NCBI RefSeq assembly: GCF_002029255.1
Contig: NZ_MZGT01000047.1
Coordinates: 1 to 43,414, forward strand
Direction: 5' to 3'
Length of the DNA: 43,414 nt
From: Clostridium chromiireducens
GTDB lineage: Bacteria; Bacillota; Clostridia; Clostridiales; Clostridiaceae
Of the stretch, positions 16,407 to 25,605 are shown in pieces (positions within the stretch are counted from its first letter, which is position 1; each line of letters begins with the position of its first letter). A program made the translations under genes and the position numbers. The notes under the pieces were generated by a model. That model was not told where the DNA came from, ran no database searches, and was given only the letters and a program-made list of their open reading frames with translations.

Positions 16407-18641
16407 ATGCTCCATGATTTATTTATAAATGTCACTATTTTGATATCCTTTTTACTAATAATAGGACAGATTTTTAAGAATAATAGTTTTGATCACAGAC
16501 AAGCTTTAAAAGTTCAATTCCTGCTAGGTATAGCGTTTGGGCTATTAGGAATAATTTTAATGATGTTTACAATAAGAATTACGGATAACATTATTATAGA
16601 CCTAAGAAATATTTCAATTATTTGCGCAGGTATACTTGGCGGACCTATTTCAGCAGTATTTGCTACAATACTCATTGCTTTTTTTAGGCTTATTTATTTT
16701 GGTATAAATACTGCATCAATAATAGCACATTTTGTAGCACTTATAATTGGTCTTGGAACAGCGTATATAGCAACTATGAAGCTGTCAAGAAGAAATAAGT
16801 TTATATTTATGTTTCTATTTTCAATGCTTATATCTAGTACGGCATTACGGTATTTAATAGAAAATAAAAATGGCTTAGAAGAAACAGTTTTTTTTTATTG
16901 GGCGGTATACATTTTAGGAATAGTGTTAGGGTACTATACTACTAAATATATAATTTCTGCAAATTCTAATTATAAGAATATGCTTTATTATAGAATGATG
17001 GCTGATAATTTATCTGATACTATATTAACCTATAAAGCCGGAGGGAAAATTATATTCGTCTCTCCTCAGGTAGAACAATTATCTGGATATACTCAGGAAG
17101 AATTAGTGGGAACCTCCTTCTATAAATATATATATCATGAAGATATAGAATCACTAAAGAAGGCTTTTTTAAATAACGTGAAAACTAAAGATATTTCAAC
17201 ACAAGTTTTTAGAATCAAATGCAAAGATGATAAGTATGTTTGGGTTGAGTTATCAATGAAAGTGATGAGAAGCAATGATAATTCGATAGAGCAAATTATC
17301 TGCGTTATTAGGGATATTTCTGCGAGAAAGGAAATTGAGAATGAGCTGAGGATAAGTAATGCTAGATTTAAGGCAATTTTTGATAATGCAGGTTTAGGAA
17401 TTGTTGTACGTGATAATAATGAGAAAATTATTGAAGCTAATACCGCATACTTTCATATGCTGGGGTATTCGAAGGATGAAATTAATCACTTATCAGGGAT
17501 AAATAGATTCAAAGGTGATGAAGAAATTGTAGATATTTTTAATAAACTATATAATGACGAATGTACATTGTGTAAATCAGAAAATTGTTATATTGGTAAA
17601 AACAATGAAAGAATATGTGCTGAAGTTACTTCTACCCTGATACCGGGAACAGAACATGACCCTATTTTTATGATTAATATAATTAATGATATAACCGAGA
17701 GGAAAAGAATGGAGAAGAAATTAAAAGAGAGTGAAGAGCGATTTAGAGTTGCATTTGATAGTGCGGTGATAGGAATGTGCTTGGCACATATAAATGGAAA
17801 ATTCTTTAGAGCAAATCAAGCTCTGTGTGATTTATTAGGATATTCTCAAGATGAGTTATTAAATATCAATTTTGAGCAAATTACACATTATGATGACAAG
17901 GAGAAAGAAATAGCTTTAGTTGAAAAGTTATTATCAGGTGAAATTCCTCATTTCATTCTTGAAAAACGTTATATTCATAAAAACGGAAAAATAATTTGGG
18001 CCATATTAGGAATTTCCATTGTATATGACGCTGGAAATAAGCCACTATATTTGGTGGGACAAATACAAGACATTACTTTAAGGAAATTTGCTGAACATGA
18101 ACTTTTAAAAGCTAAAGATAAAGCAGAAAAACTTGCAACTGTGGATTTTCTAACAGGAACGTTAAATCGTAGAGCATTTGAAGAGAGATTTAATGTGGAG
18201 TTTAGCAGGGCTGAGAGAGAGAAATTAAATATGAGCATTATACTAGCGGATATAGATTTTTTTAAAAAAGTAAATGATACTTATGGACATCAAGTGGGGG
18301 ATATTGCTTTGCAAAAGTTTGCTCAATGTATTGTGAATATGTGCAGACCATATGATTTTGTAGGGAGGCATGGTGGTGAAGAATTTGTAATTTGTTTACC
18401 AGAAGTAACTAGTGAACAAGCAATCATGATTGCTGAACGTATGAGAAAGGCAGTAGAAAATTTGCATATAAATTTTCAGAATAATCAAGAAAAAATTAAT
18501 ATTACTGCAAGTTTTGGAGTATCATCTTATAAAAAAGTAAATGGAGAAAACATTAATAATCTTATATTGAGAGCAGATAGAGCAATGTATAAAGCAAAAA
18601 ACAAAGGCAGAAATAGGGTTTGTACTGAAGAGGATGATTAA
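16407..18641 (+). CDS. Membrane diguanylate cyclase, 5TMR-LYT + 3 PAS + GGDEF
   Basis: Makes cyclic di-GMP from two GTP. The N-terminal 5TMR-LYT membrane sensor (about 1-185, with NISIICAGILGGPISA) is followed by three PAS domains (about 200-315, 320-435, 445-560) and a GGDEF domain (about 575-740). The active site is GGEEF near residue 656. The product-inhibition I-site RPYD lies five residues before it, so the enzyme should be active and feedback-controlled. No EAL or HD-GYP domain is present. The ATG at 16407 (744 residues) is preferred to the one at 16389, because GAAGGTG precedes only the former. The c-di-GMP riboswitch lies 1.2 kb downstream. Confidence 0.92.
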   Translation: MLHDLFINVTILISFLLIIGQIFKNNSFDHRQALKVQFLLGIAFGLLGIILMMFTIRITDNIIIDLRNISIICAGILGGPISAVFATILIAFFRLIYFGINTASIIAHFVALIIGLGTAYIATMKLSRRNKFIFMFLFSMLISSTALRYLIENKNGLEETVFFYWAVYILGIVLGYYTTKYIISANSNYKNMLYYRMMADNLSDTILTYKAGGKIIFVSPQVEQLSGYTQEELVGTSFYKYIYHEDIESLKKAFLNNVKTKDISTQVFRIKCKDDKYVWVELSMKVMRSNDNSIEQIICVIRDISARKEIENELRISNARFKAIFDNAGLGIVVRDNNEKIIEANTAYFHMLGYSKDEINHLSGINRFKGDEEIVDIFNKLYNDECTLCKSENCYIGKNNERICAEVTSTLIPGTEHDPIFMINIINDITERKRMEKKLKESEERFRVAFDSAVIGMCLAHINGKFFRANQALCDLLGYSQDELLNINFEQITHYDDKEKEIALVEKLLSGEIPHFILEKRYIHKNGKIIWAILGISIVYDAGNKPLYLVGQIQDITLRKFAEHELLKAKDKAEKLATVDFLTGTLNRRAFEERFNVEFSRAEREKLNMSIILADIDFFKKVNDTYGHQVGDIALQKFAQCIVNMCRPYDFVGRHGGEEFVICLPEVTSEQAIMIAERMRKAVENLHINFQNNQEKINITASFGVSSYKKVNGENINNLILRADRAMYKAKNKGRNRVCTEEDD

Positions 18642-18669
18642 AATAAATGATAAGAAGTTTTATTTTGGG

Positions 18670-18701
18670 GCCCCTTATAGAATTATTATACTATAAGGGG
18701 C
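18670..18701 (+). terminator. Hairpin after the diguanylate cyclase
   Basis: GCCCCTTATAG (18670-18680) pairs perfectly with CTATAAGGGGC (18691-18701) around a 10-base AT loop. No U-tract follows, so termination may be inefficient. The remaining gap to 18918 shows no other supported feature. Confidence 0.6.
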
Positions 18702-18918
18702 TAGCTCTATATGCACATAATTTATTACCCTAATGATTATGTGTAAAATAGTAGGATAGAAAACTTTATTAAATTTAAAACTATAAATTGATATTACAAG
18801 AGATATTAATTTATACTATAAACATAGGAAGAAATATAAGTTAATTAAAGTATAAAAATGCGAAGCAGTTTTATAAATATTAGCTTACTAATAATATAAG
18901 TGAAGAAAGGAATTAAAG

Positions 18919-19785
18919 ATGTACGATTATCCGTTATACAGGCCTCCTAGTGAAAGCAATAGCCTTATAATACAGGCAACGTTAGGTTGTTCACATAATA
19001 AATGTAGTTTTTGTAGTATGTATAAATCGAAGAAATTCTCTATAAAATCCTTGGAAGAAATTAAAAATGATATGAACCACTTTAGAAAGATATATGAACA
19101 TGTTGAAAAGATATTTCTTGCAGATGGTGATGCTTTGATTATTCCTACTAAGGACCTAAAAGAAATACTAATGTATGCAGGTAAGTTGTTTCCTGAATGT
19201 AGTAGGATTACTCTTTATGGTTCACCTAAATCAATACTTCTTAAAACTCATCAGGAGTTAGAAGAGCTTAAGGCTTTAGGGTTATCTATGATATATATGG
19301 GAGTTGAAAGTGGAAGTGATGAGGTTTTAAAAGATATAAATAAAGGGGCAAGCAGTGAAGAACTATTAAATGCAGCAGTAATGGTTAAGAATGCAAATAT
19401 TTTGCTATCAGTAACTGTTATAGCTGGAATTGGAGGAAGAAAAAATAGTAAAATTCATGCAGTTAAAACTGGCGAATTAATAAGTAATATGGCTCCAGAT
19501 TATTTAGGCGTATTAAGTCTTATGGCTGAGGAAGAAACTGATTTATATAATAAAATAGTGAAAAAAGAATTTCAATTGTTAAGTGATAAAGAAATGTTAA
19601 TTGAAATTAAGCTTTTAATAGAACACATCAATATTGAGGAAACAATAGTATTTAGATGCAACCATGCATCGAATTACGTTTCGCTAAGAGGAGATTTACC
19701 TTGTGACAAAGAGGCTATGATTAATCAGATTGATTATCATATAGAACATAATAAATTAAAATATGAATATGATAGACGACTTTAA
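18919..19785 (+). CDS. Radical SAM protein (COG1032-like), CX4CX2C cluster
   Basis: A 288-residue radical SAM enzyme. The [4Fe-4S] ligands are Cys24, Cys29 and Cys32 in GCSHNKCSFC, a CX4CX2C spacing rather than the textbook CX3CX2C. The rest of a partial TIM barrel is visible (FLADGDALI, MGVESGSDEVL with the SAM-binding Gly-Glu-Ser, VIAGIGG). No B12-binding or auxiliary-cluster domain is present. The function is unknown. GAAAGGA precedes the ATG. It sits between a diguanylate cyclase and a c-di-GMP riboswitch. An 11-codon ORF after the riboswitch resembles its first codons (MYDYPLYRPPS). Confidence 0.88.
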   Translation: MYDYPLYRPPSESNSLIIQATLGCSHNKCSFCSMYKSKKFSIKSLEEIKNDMNHFRKIYEHVEKIFLADGDALIIPTKDLKEILMYAGKLFPECSRITLYGSPKSILLKTHQELEELKALGLSMIYMGVESGSDEVLKDINKGASSEELLNAAVMVKNANILLSVTVIAGIGGRKNSKIHAVKTGELISNMAPDYLGVLSLMAEEETDLYNKIVKKEFQLLSDKEMLIEIKLLIEHINIEETIVFRCNHASNYVSLRGDLPCDKEAMINQIDYHIEHNKLKYEYDRRL

Positions 19786-19871
19786 CTAATATAAATTTAT
19801 TGGAAAAAAAGTGATATTTTTGTTGAAAAACATGGAAATAAAGTGTAAAATATACCTAATATATACATTGA

Positions 19872-19953
19872 TAATAGCACACTTCTCGAAAGATAAGGTC
19901 GCAAAGCTATGGGTCTAAAGAAATTTATTTCAATGACTGCCAGGCTGCCAAAA
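19872..19953 (+). ncRNA. Cyclic di-GMP-I (GEMM-I) riboswitch aptamer
   Basis: The hallmarks appear in order: AGCACAC, a short stem capped by the GAAA tetraloop (CTTCTCGAAAGATAAG, 19883-19898), the invariant CGCAAAGC (19900-19907), GGGTCTAAAG (19911-19920, receptor side), then TGACTGCCAGGCTGCCAAA (19935-19953), which closes the second stem and the base. This matches the Vc2-type architecture from memory. An intrinsic terminator follows 40 bases later. The downstream genes on the same strand are an 11-codon ORF and the aryl-CoA ligase. Confidence 0.9.
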
Positions 19954-19993
19954 TGTTGTTAAATGCATTGCATACGCATTAGTTTATCTTTTT

Positions 19994-20028
19994 GGCGCCT
20001 ATTAATTAATAGGCGCCTTCTATTTTAT
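19994..20028 (+). terminator. Riboswitch expression-platform terminator
   Basis: A perfect 24-bp palindrome (GGCGCCTATTAA and its complement, 19994-20017) followed by TTCTATTTTA. It is well placed to be the c-di-GMP-controlled terminator. No clear antiterminator partner was identified by eye, so the ON or OFF sense is undecided. A small AATGC/GCATT hairpin (19962-19980) lies between aptamer and terminator. Confidence 0.85.
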
Positions 20029-20093
20029 GGAAATAGTTTGGATATAGATATGTATATATTAACTACACTTTATAAGGAGGAAGTATTTATAAT

Positions 20094-20129
20094 ATGTACG
20101 ACTATCAAGAATACAAGCTATCTAGTTAA
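20094..20129 (+). CDS. 11-codon ORF after riboswitch, radical-SAM-like N-terminus
   Basis: AAGGAGGAA (20074-20082) is followed by an ATG and the peptide MYDYQEYKLSS. It resembles the start of the upstream radical SAM protein (MYDYPLYRPPS): 6 of 11 residues and 24 of 33 bases match, then a TAA stands where that gene has GAA. The similarity is not convincing beyond that point. It is either the stub of a decayed riboswitch-controlled paralogue or a short translated leader. Confidence 0.4.
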   Translation: MYDYQEYKLSS

Positions 20130-20215
20130 ATTATAATCTTGTTAAAATCTAAATGAAAATCATAAATTTAAAAATGAATTCGATTTATTGGGAGTAATAA
20201 AAGGAGAAGAGTTTT

Positions 20216-21514
20216 ATGAATAATTTAGAAAAAAAACTAACAAGAGAAGAGATTAATGAAGTTAAGATACAAAGGTTAAAAAACATTGTTAAATATGTTT
20301 ATGATAGTGTTCCGTTTTACAAAAATAAATTTGATATGATGGGCATAACTCCTGAAGATATTAAAACATTAGGGGATATTGAATTACTGCCATTTACAAC
20401 AAAGGAAGATTTAAGGAGAAATTATCCTTATGGTATGTTTGCAGTTCCTATGAATAAAATTGTAAGAATTCATGCATCATCAGGGACAAGTGGTACGCAA
20501 ACAATAGTAGGTTATACAAAAAACGATATAGATAATTGGTCAAATTTAATAGCTGATGTCTTGGGTAGATATGGTGTTACTTCAGATGATGTGGTGCAAG
20601 TGGCTTATGGATATGGTCTATTTACAGGAGGATTAGGACTTCACTATGGTATCGAGCGTGTAGGTGCATCAGTTATACCTATGTCAGGAGGAAATACTGA
20701 AAAGCAAGTACTTACTATGAAAAATTTTGGAGTTACTGTACTTGCTTGTACCCCATCATATGCTCTTCATATATATGATACTATGGTAAAAATGGGAATA
20801 CACCCTGAAGAATTAAAATTAAGAATGGGGGTTTTTGGAGCAGAACCTTGGTCTAATGAAATAAGAGAAAATATCGAAAGTAAGTTTAAAATCAAGGCAT
20901 ATGATATATATGGATTAAGTGAAGTAATGGGGCCAGGAGTAGCAGGTGAATGTAATATGCAGGATGGTTTGCATATTAATGAAGAAGACTTTTTTCCAGA
21001 AATCATAGACCCAATTACTCAAGAAAGTGTTGAGCCTGGAGAAAAGGGAGAATTGGTTTTAACTACTTTGACAAAGGAAGGAATTCCATTGATAAGATAT
21101 AGAACAAGAGACATATCATCACTTAGCTATGATAAATGTGAATGTGGATGCCTATATGTTAAGATGAACCGTATATATGGAAGAAACGATGATATGATGA
21201 TTATTAGAGGAGTAAATGTATATCCAATACAGATTGAAAAAATATTACTTGGTTTTGAGGAATTATCACCGAACTATACATTAACTTTAGAGAAAAAAGG
21301 TAATCTAGATCAATTAACAATTACAGTCGAAACGAACAGAGATCTAAAGTATTACTATACACATGAATTAAATGAACTACAAAAAAATATTAAAAATAGA
21401 TTGCATAATTTACTACAAGTTGGGTGTAATATAGAATTTGTTAATCCAGATACACTTGTAAAAAGTGAAGGGAAGGCTAAAAGAATATTCGATAAAAGGG
21501 AAATATGTATTTAA
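20216..21514 (+). CDS. Phenylacetate-CoA ligase family (aryl-CoA ligase)
   Basis: A 432-residue ANL-superfamily adenylate-forming enzyme of the PaaK type. It activates an aryl or aryl-acetic acid with ATP and then transfers it to CoA. The P-loop ASSGTSGTQTIVGYT, the aromatic pocket region GYGLFTGGLGLHYG, YDIYGLSEVMGPGVAGEC and the C-terminal domain hinge near RGVNVYPIQIE are all present, so it should be active. Length is normal for PaaK. AAAGGAG precedes the ATG. No phenylacetate-degradation or indolepyruvate oxidoreductase genes are nearby. Upstream are the riboswitch and its terminator, which could control it. The substrate is unknown; anaerobic aromatic-acid salvage is a guess. Confidence 0.9.
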   Translation: MNNLEKKLTREEINEVKIQRLKNIVKYVYDSVPFYKNKFDMMGITPEDIKTLGDIELLPFTTKEDLRRNYPYGMFAVPMNKIVRIHASSGTSGTQTIVGYTKNDIDNWSNLIADVLGRYGVTSDDVVQVAYGYGLFTGGLGLHYGIERVGASVIPMSGGNTEKQVLTMKNFGVTVLACTPSYALHIYDTMVKMGIHPEELKLRMGVFGAEPWSNEIRENIESKFKIKAYDIYGLSEVMGPGVAGECNMQDGLHINEEDFFPEIIDPITQESVEPGEKGELVLTTLTKEGIPLIRYRTRDISSLSYDKCECGCLYVKMNRIYGRNDDMMIIRGVNVYPIQIEKILLGFEELSPNYTLTLEKKGNLDQLTITVETNRDLKYYYTHELNELQKNIKNRLHNLLQVGCNIEFVNPDTLVKSEGKAKRIFDKREICI

Positions 21515-21595
21515 TTATAAAAACAAAGATATGATTTAATAAGGATAGATTTTGTGAAAACTTGATAAAGTATTAAAGTTATTTGGAAAAATTAT

Positions 21596-21629
21596 AAAAA
21601 GTAGATAATTAATTATTTATCTACTTTTT
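21596..21629. terminator. Bidirectional terminator, aryl-CoA ligase / KAS III-like
   Basis: Perfect 13-bp inverted repeat, AAAAAGTAGATAA (21596-21608) with TTATCTACTTTTT (21617-21629), A- and T-flanked, between convergent genes. Confidence 0.85.
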
Positions 21630-21679
21630 ATAAAATCATCAATGCCAATTAATGACTATATGATAAATAATATAGTTAT

Positions 21680-22696
21680 TTAAAACTTATATAGCAATGA
21701 GCACATGGCAACGCCAGCACCAACTGAACAAAATACTGCTTTAGCACCAGGAGTTATTGGTTTATTTTGAAGGGTTTCATGTAACGCAAATATTGGACTA
21801 GTGGTACCGGTATATGCATATTTATCACCAATGTATGCAAATTTTTCTTCATAATTATCGATATTTAATATTCTTGCTGTTTCAATTAAGAATTGCTTAG
21901 AATATTGTGATAAAAAGAAATATTGAATTTCATCAAGTGAGAAATCATATTCACACATGAATTCATCTATAGCTTTACTCCATTCAGGGGCAAAGAAATT
22001 AAGAGGAAATGGGGTCCATTGTTGTTTTTTATCATATTCACTGGTTGTATTTAAACGCGCTTTAGTAAGTCCACAACAAGGAGAGACGATTGTATTGTAG
22101 TATTCAGATCTTGTACAGTATTTAGAATCTAGTATTCCTCGTTGTGTATCTTCCTCAGTGCATTTTAAAATTACTGCAGCGGCACCATCACCAGATGCTG
22201 GATATGTATATTTACAATCGTCTCTAGCAATGGACGATACTAATATACCGCCTACTACAAGTGCATATTTTATGTTTTTTGATGTTTTCATAAAACGACT
22301 CATTTGATCGAGAGCGACAACCATGCCCACACAGTTAGAGTTTAAATCATATACAGTATGTGCATTTGATGCTTGTAACTCATGATTTATGATAAGTGCA
22401 TTAGATGGACATAAATATTCAGGTGTGTCAGAAGAAAATACTATAGCATCAAGTTTATCAGCTGATATACCAGCGATCTTTAAAGCGTTTTTTGAGGCTT
22501 CTATTGCCATAGTTAAAGCGTTTTCGGTGGTATTATTTACAATATATCGTTCTTTTCTTCCTAGATTATCAAGAAAAGGTGCGATATCTTTACCTAAGTT
22601 TTTGAAATGCTCTATATAGTAATCATTATCTACTTTGTTTGAAGGGTGGTATATACCTGTCCCTACAATATTTACGTTTTTGTATTTCATGAACAT
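21680..22696 (-). CDS. KAS III-like thiolase-fold protein, degenerate active site
   Basis: A 338-residue member of the FabH/3-oxoacyl-ACP synthase III family. The nucleophile Cys122 is in place (DLNSNCVGM) and SGDGAAAVIL is conserved. The catalytic His of PHQAN is Ser263 (LSQYS) and the Asn of GNTS is Thr298 (GTTS). It therefore lacks two thirds of the decarboxylating Cys-His-Asn triad and is unlikely to be housekeeping FabH. It may transfer acyl groups without decarboxylation, as some FabH-like acyltransferases do. The start at 22696 is chosen because AGGAG is five bases upstream; an in-frame ATG at 22759 has no RBS. It is monocistronic and convergent with the aryl-CoA ligase; no acyl carrier protein is nearby. 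Confidence 0.85.
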   Translation of the reverse strand: MFMKYKNVNIVGTGIYHPSNKVDNDYYIEHFKNLGKDIAPFLDNLGRKERYIVNNTTENALTMAIEASKNALKIAGISADKLDAIVFSSDTPEYLCPSNALIINHELQASNAHTVYDLNSNCVGMVVALDQMSRFMKTSKNIKYALVVGGILVSSIARDDCKYTYPASGDGAAAVILKCTEEDTQRGILDSKYCTRSEYYNTIVSPCCGLTKARLNTTSEYDKKQQWTPFPLNFFAPEWSKAIDEFMCEYDFSLDEIQYFFLSQYSKQFLIETARILNIDNYEEKFAYIGDKYAYTGTTSPIFALHETLQNKPITPGAKAVFCSVGAGVAMCSLLYKF

Positions 22697-22882
22697 TAAG
22701 TCTCCTTTTAATTTATTTGTGAAGAAAATTCTATATGAATACTGTTTGTAGAAAAGCAATACTTTTTGTGGAATGTATTTGAAAAAAAGATATATTATGT
22801 ATATTATATCATATTATGTAAAGGAATCAATATGATATAAGTTATAACATTTAAATTTATTCAACATATTTGGAGGGATAAT

Positions 22883-24415
22883 ATGGAAAAGAAAGAAAGT
22901 TTTATAATAGAATTTAATAAAAAATCACTAAAATTAGTATTAATAATTTATTTATTAAGTTGCTCATTATCATTAATATTTTTTAGCGCACTAAAGTTTT
23001 TAGGTTACAATGATGACATAAGTATAAGCTCTTTAGCTATGATAGGAGTATTTGTTGTCATTTATGCTGTGTTATTTAGAATATGTTATAGGTCTACAAT
23101 AACGAAAGATGGTTTTAACATAAAAGCTTTTAACATAACAAAAGGTGTAATTTTATTTATCACTTATTTTCACTACATATTTTTAAACTTTACAATGCAT
23201 TTAAACTCTTTATGGCTTGTGATTTTCTTTTTTGTTATGCTTGGAGCATTATTTTTTGATGTGAAAATGATTATTGTATCAATAGTGTTGAGCATATTGT
23301 GCCAAATAATAGTTTTTGTTCATGATCCTTCGATTTTTCAAGATAGACAGCTATTTATGGCAGAATCACTCATGAGGATTATTACTATTTTATTAACGTT
23401 AACGGCAATTCTTTTAATTGTATATTTTTCATCGAGATTATTAAAATCTATTGAGGAGAAGGAAATAGAAATAGGAGAAGAAAATCAAAAGCTCATAAGT
23501 TTATTTGAAAATATGTCTAAATTTTCTTCTAGTATTTTAGAGTCAAGTGAGAATTTGAGCGCCGCAATTGAAGAACAGACAAGCTCTCTTTTAGAAGTAT
23601 CAGGAACAAGTCAAGCTTTATCTGATGATTCAAATGAAATGCTTATTAAATCAGATGGTAATAAAGATAATTTAAATGCGTTACTCAACGCTAATGAGGT
23701 AGTGGTAAGTAAAACTAAGGATAGTGAAGATAAGATAAAAGATCTTATTAATATTACGAATAATAACCAGAAGTCTTTAGATGAAACTATTACAATTATT
23801 AGAGATATAAAAAATAGTATAGAAGATACTTTTCAATCAACAAAAGATTTAGAACATAAATCAAGACAAGTAGATGAGATATTAACACTTATTGGCGATA
23901 TATCAGAACAAACAAATCTTCTTGCATTGAATGCATCAATTGAGGCTGCTAGAGCAGGGGAATATGGTAAAGGTTTTGCTGTAGTGGCAGAAGAGATAAG
24001 AAAACTGGCTGAAGGAACAAAGGAATCACTTAATCAAGTGAGTTCAATAGTTAATGAATTGAAATATAAAATTAATACCGTTCAAGAGCAAATGAATGAT
24101 AATAATGAAAAATCGCAAAAAGGGGATAGTATTCTCAATGAAACAGTTAAAGGGTTAACTATGATGAATACTAATTTAAAATCATTTACGAATAATATTA
24201 TGGATATAGGTAATGCATCTGAAACCTTATTGACTAAAGCTAAAGGCTTAGTTGAATCAAATGAAGAAATATTTAATATAACAAAAGATACAATACCAAA
24301 ATACGGAATAGTTACAGAGCAGATAGCTCAAAGTGCATCTACAAGTGAGGAAATCGAGGCTAATATAAATGAGCTTAGGAATATCGCCGAGAGTATGAAT
24401 AGGCTTACTGAGTAG
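22883..24415 (+). CDS. Chemotaxis protein with multi-TM sensor, no HAMP
   Basis: A 510-residue chemoreceptor. About six hydrophobic segments fill residues 15-190 with only short loops, so there is no extracellular ligand domain and no HAMP. A coiled-coil MA signalling domain follows, with the hairpin tip [20 protein letters not shown]. Such receptors may sense membrane state, proton motive force or ligands within the membrane; this is inferred. GGAGGG precedes the ATG. It is monocistronic and followed by a strong terminator. Confidence 0.92.
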   Translation: MEKKESFIIEFNKKSLKLVLIIYLLSCSLSLIFFSALKFLGYNDDISISSLAMIGVFVVIYAVLFRICYRSTITKDGFNIKAFNITKGVILFITYFHYIFLNFTMHLNSLWLVIFFFVMLGALFFDVKMIIVSIVLSILCQIIVFVHDPSIFQDRQLFMAESLMRIITILLTLTAILLIVYFSSRLLKSIEEKEIEIGEENQKLISLFENMSKFSSSILESSENLSAAIEEQTSSLLEVSGTSQALSDDSNEMLIKSDGNKDNLNALLNANEVVVSKTKDSEDKIKDLINITNNNQKSLDETITIIRDIKNSIEDTFQSTKDLEHKSRQVDEILTLIGDISEQTNLLALNASIEAARAGEYGKGFAVVAEEIRKLAEGTKESLNQVSSIVNELKYKINTVQEQMNDNNEKSQKGDSILNETVKGLTMMNTNLKSFTNNIMDIGNASETLLTKAKGLVESNEEIFNITKDTIPKYGIVTEQIAQSASTSEEIEANINELRNIAESMNRLTE

Positions 24416-24440
24416 AGTTATGTAGACTTATAAAATATCT

Positions 24441-24478
24441 GGAGTAACTTCTAGTTCTAAGCTAGAAGTTACTCCTTT
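24441..24478 (+). terminator. Terminator of the multi-TM chemoreceptor gene
   Basis: Perfect 14-bp inverted repeat GGAGTAACTTCTAG / CTAGAAGTTACTCC (24441-24454, 24462-24475) followed by TTTAATATT. Confidence 0.85.
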
Positions 24479-24540
24479 AATATTAGGTGGATATTTGAAG
24501 AGGCATATTAAAGTTAAAATTAGATTATAAGATCAAGACG

Positions 24541-24614
24541 CAAAAGATTCTGGTAAAGAATCTAAAGAGAAATGGTTTCCTAATTATCACAAGTGTTGGA
24601 GATCATTTCTCTTT
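24541..24614 (-). terminator. Terminator region of the activase operon
   Basis: Read on the minus strand, a large hairpin (24604-24614 with 24564-24574, 11 bp) is followed by a small one (AGATTC/GAATCT, 24563-24545) ending in TTTTG. The second is the likelier terminator for the three-gene set ending at 24631. Confidence 0.6.
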
Positions 24615-24630
24615 TTAATTCCATACTAAA

Positions 24631-25605
24631 TTATGCGCCTCTACCTACATTTTCAGTCATAGTTGAAGTCCATTTTCCGCATCTATCACCGAAACAACCT
24701 ATTATTGAATCTCCATTTTTTATTCTTACCACTTCGCATCTATTAGAGCAGCCTTCACATTCAAAGCTATTGGAGATAAATTTAGACTCAGCTATATCAA
24801 AACCTCTAAAATTAGTTGCACCAGTTTTGGCAACAGTTTCCTTAGCAATAATGGCAGCACCTATTGCTCCCATGACATTATAATGCTCAGGAACATATAC
24901 TTCACAGCCTAGAGCTTTTTCAAAGCATGCCTTCATTCCTTTATTAGCAGCTACACCACCTTGAAAAAATATCTTAGGACAGATTTCTTTCCCTTTTCCT
25001 ATATCATTTAAGTAATTTCTAACGAGAGCTTCACACAATCCATTTATTATGTCACATTCGTTGTAGCCAAGCTGTTGTTTATGAATCATGTCTGATTCAG
25101 CGAAAACCGCACATCTTCCAGCAATTCTTAAGGGCGTAGTTGATTTTAGTGCATAATCGCCAAAGTCTTCTATAGGTATACCTAAACGTTCTGCCTGCCT
25201 ATCTAGAAAAGATCCGGTTCCTGCTGCACATACATTATTCATTGCAAAATCTATAGCAACACCATTTTTTAAGATTATAATTTTTGAATCCTGTCCGCCT
25301 ATTTCTAAAATTGTTCGAACGTCTTCATCAATTGCTAGCGCAGCACACGCATGAGCTGTTATTTCATTTTTTACAGCATCGGCACCCAGTACAGATGAGG
25401 AAATATGTCTTCCACTTCCAGTGGTTCCAACTGCTTCTATTTGTTCATCATGATATTTTTCCTTTAAAATTTTAAAACCTTCTTGAATAGCATTTATTGG
25501 TTTACCTTTTGTTCTTAAATATAATTTTTCAACAACATCAAAAGTTCTGTTTAATACAACAATATCAGTACTTACTGAGCCAACGTCAACACCTAGATAA
25601 TACAT
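24631..25605 (-). CDS. 2-hydroxyacyl-CoA-dehydratase-type activase (ASKHA ATPase)
   Basis: A 324-residue BadF/BadG/HgdC-type ATPase. ATP-driven activases of this family inject a low-potential electron into a partner enzyme. The ASKHA phosphate loops DVGSVSTD and GTTGSGR and the adenosine motif GGVAANKG are visible, as are the cluster-ligand cysteines in NNVCAAGTGSF and GRCAVFAESD. A C-terminal extension after residue 260 has a further Cys set (CEGCSNRC, GCFGDRCGKW), typical of the long activase-related proteins rather than of HgdC. It overlaps the previous gene by 20 bases and has GAAAGGAG before its ATG, so translation is coupled. Confidence 0.9.
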   Translation of the reverse strand: MYYLGVDVGSVSTDIVVLNRTFDVVEKLYLRTKGKPINAIQEGFKILKEKYHDEQIEAVGTTGSGRHISSSVLGADAVKNEITAHACAALAIDEDVRTILEIGGQDSKIIILKNGVAIDFAMNNVCAAGTGSFLDRQAERLGIPIEDFGDYALKSTTPLRIAGRCAVFAESDMIHKQQLGYNECDIINGLCEALVRNYLNDIGKGKEICPKIFFQGGVAANKGMKACFEKALGCEVYVPEHYNVMGAIGAAIIAKETVAKTGATNFRGFDIAESKFISNSFECEGCSNRCEVVRIKNGDSIIGCFGDRCGKWTSTMTENVGRGA

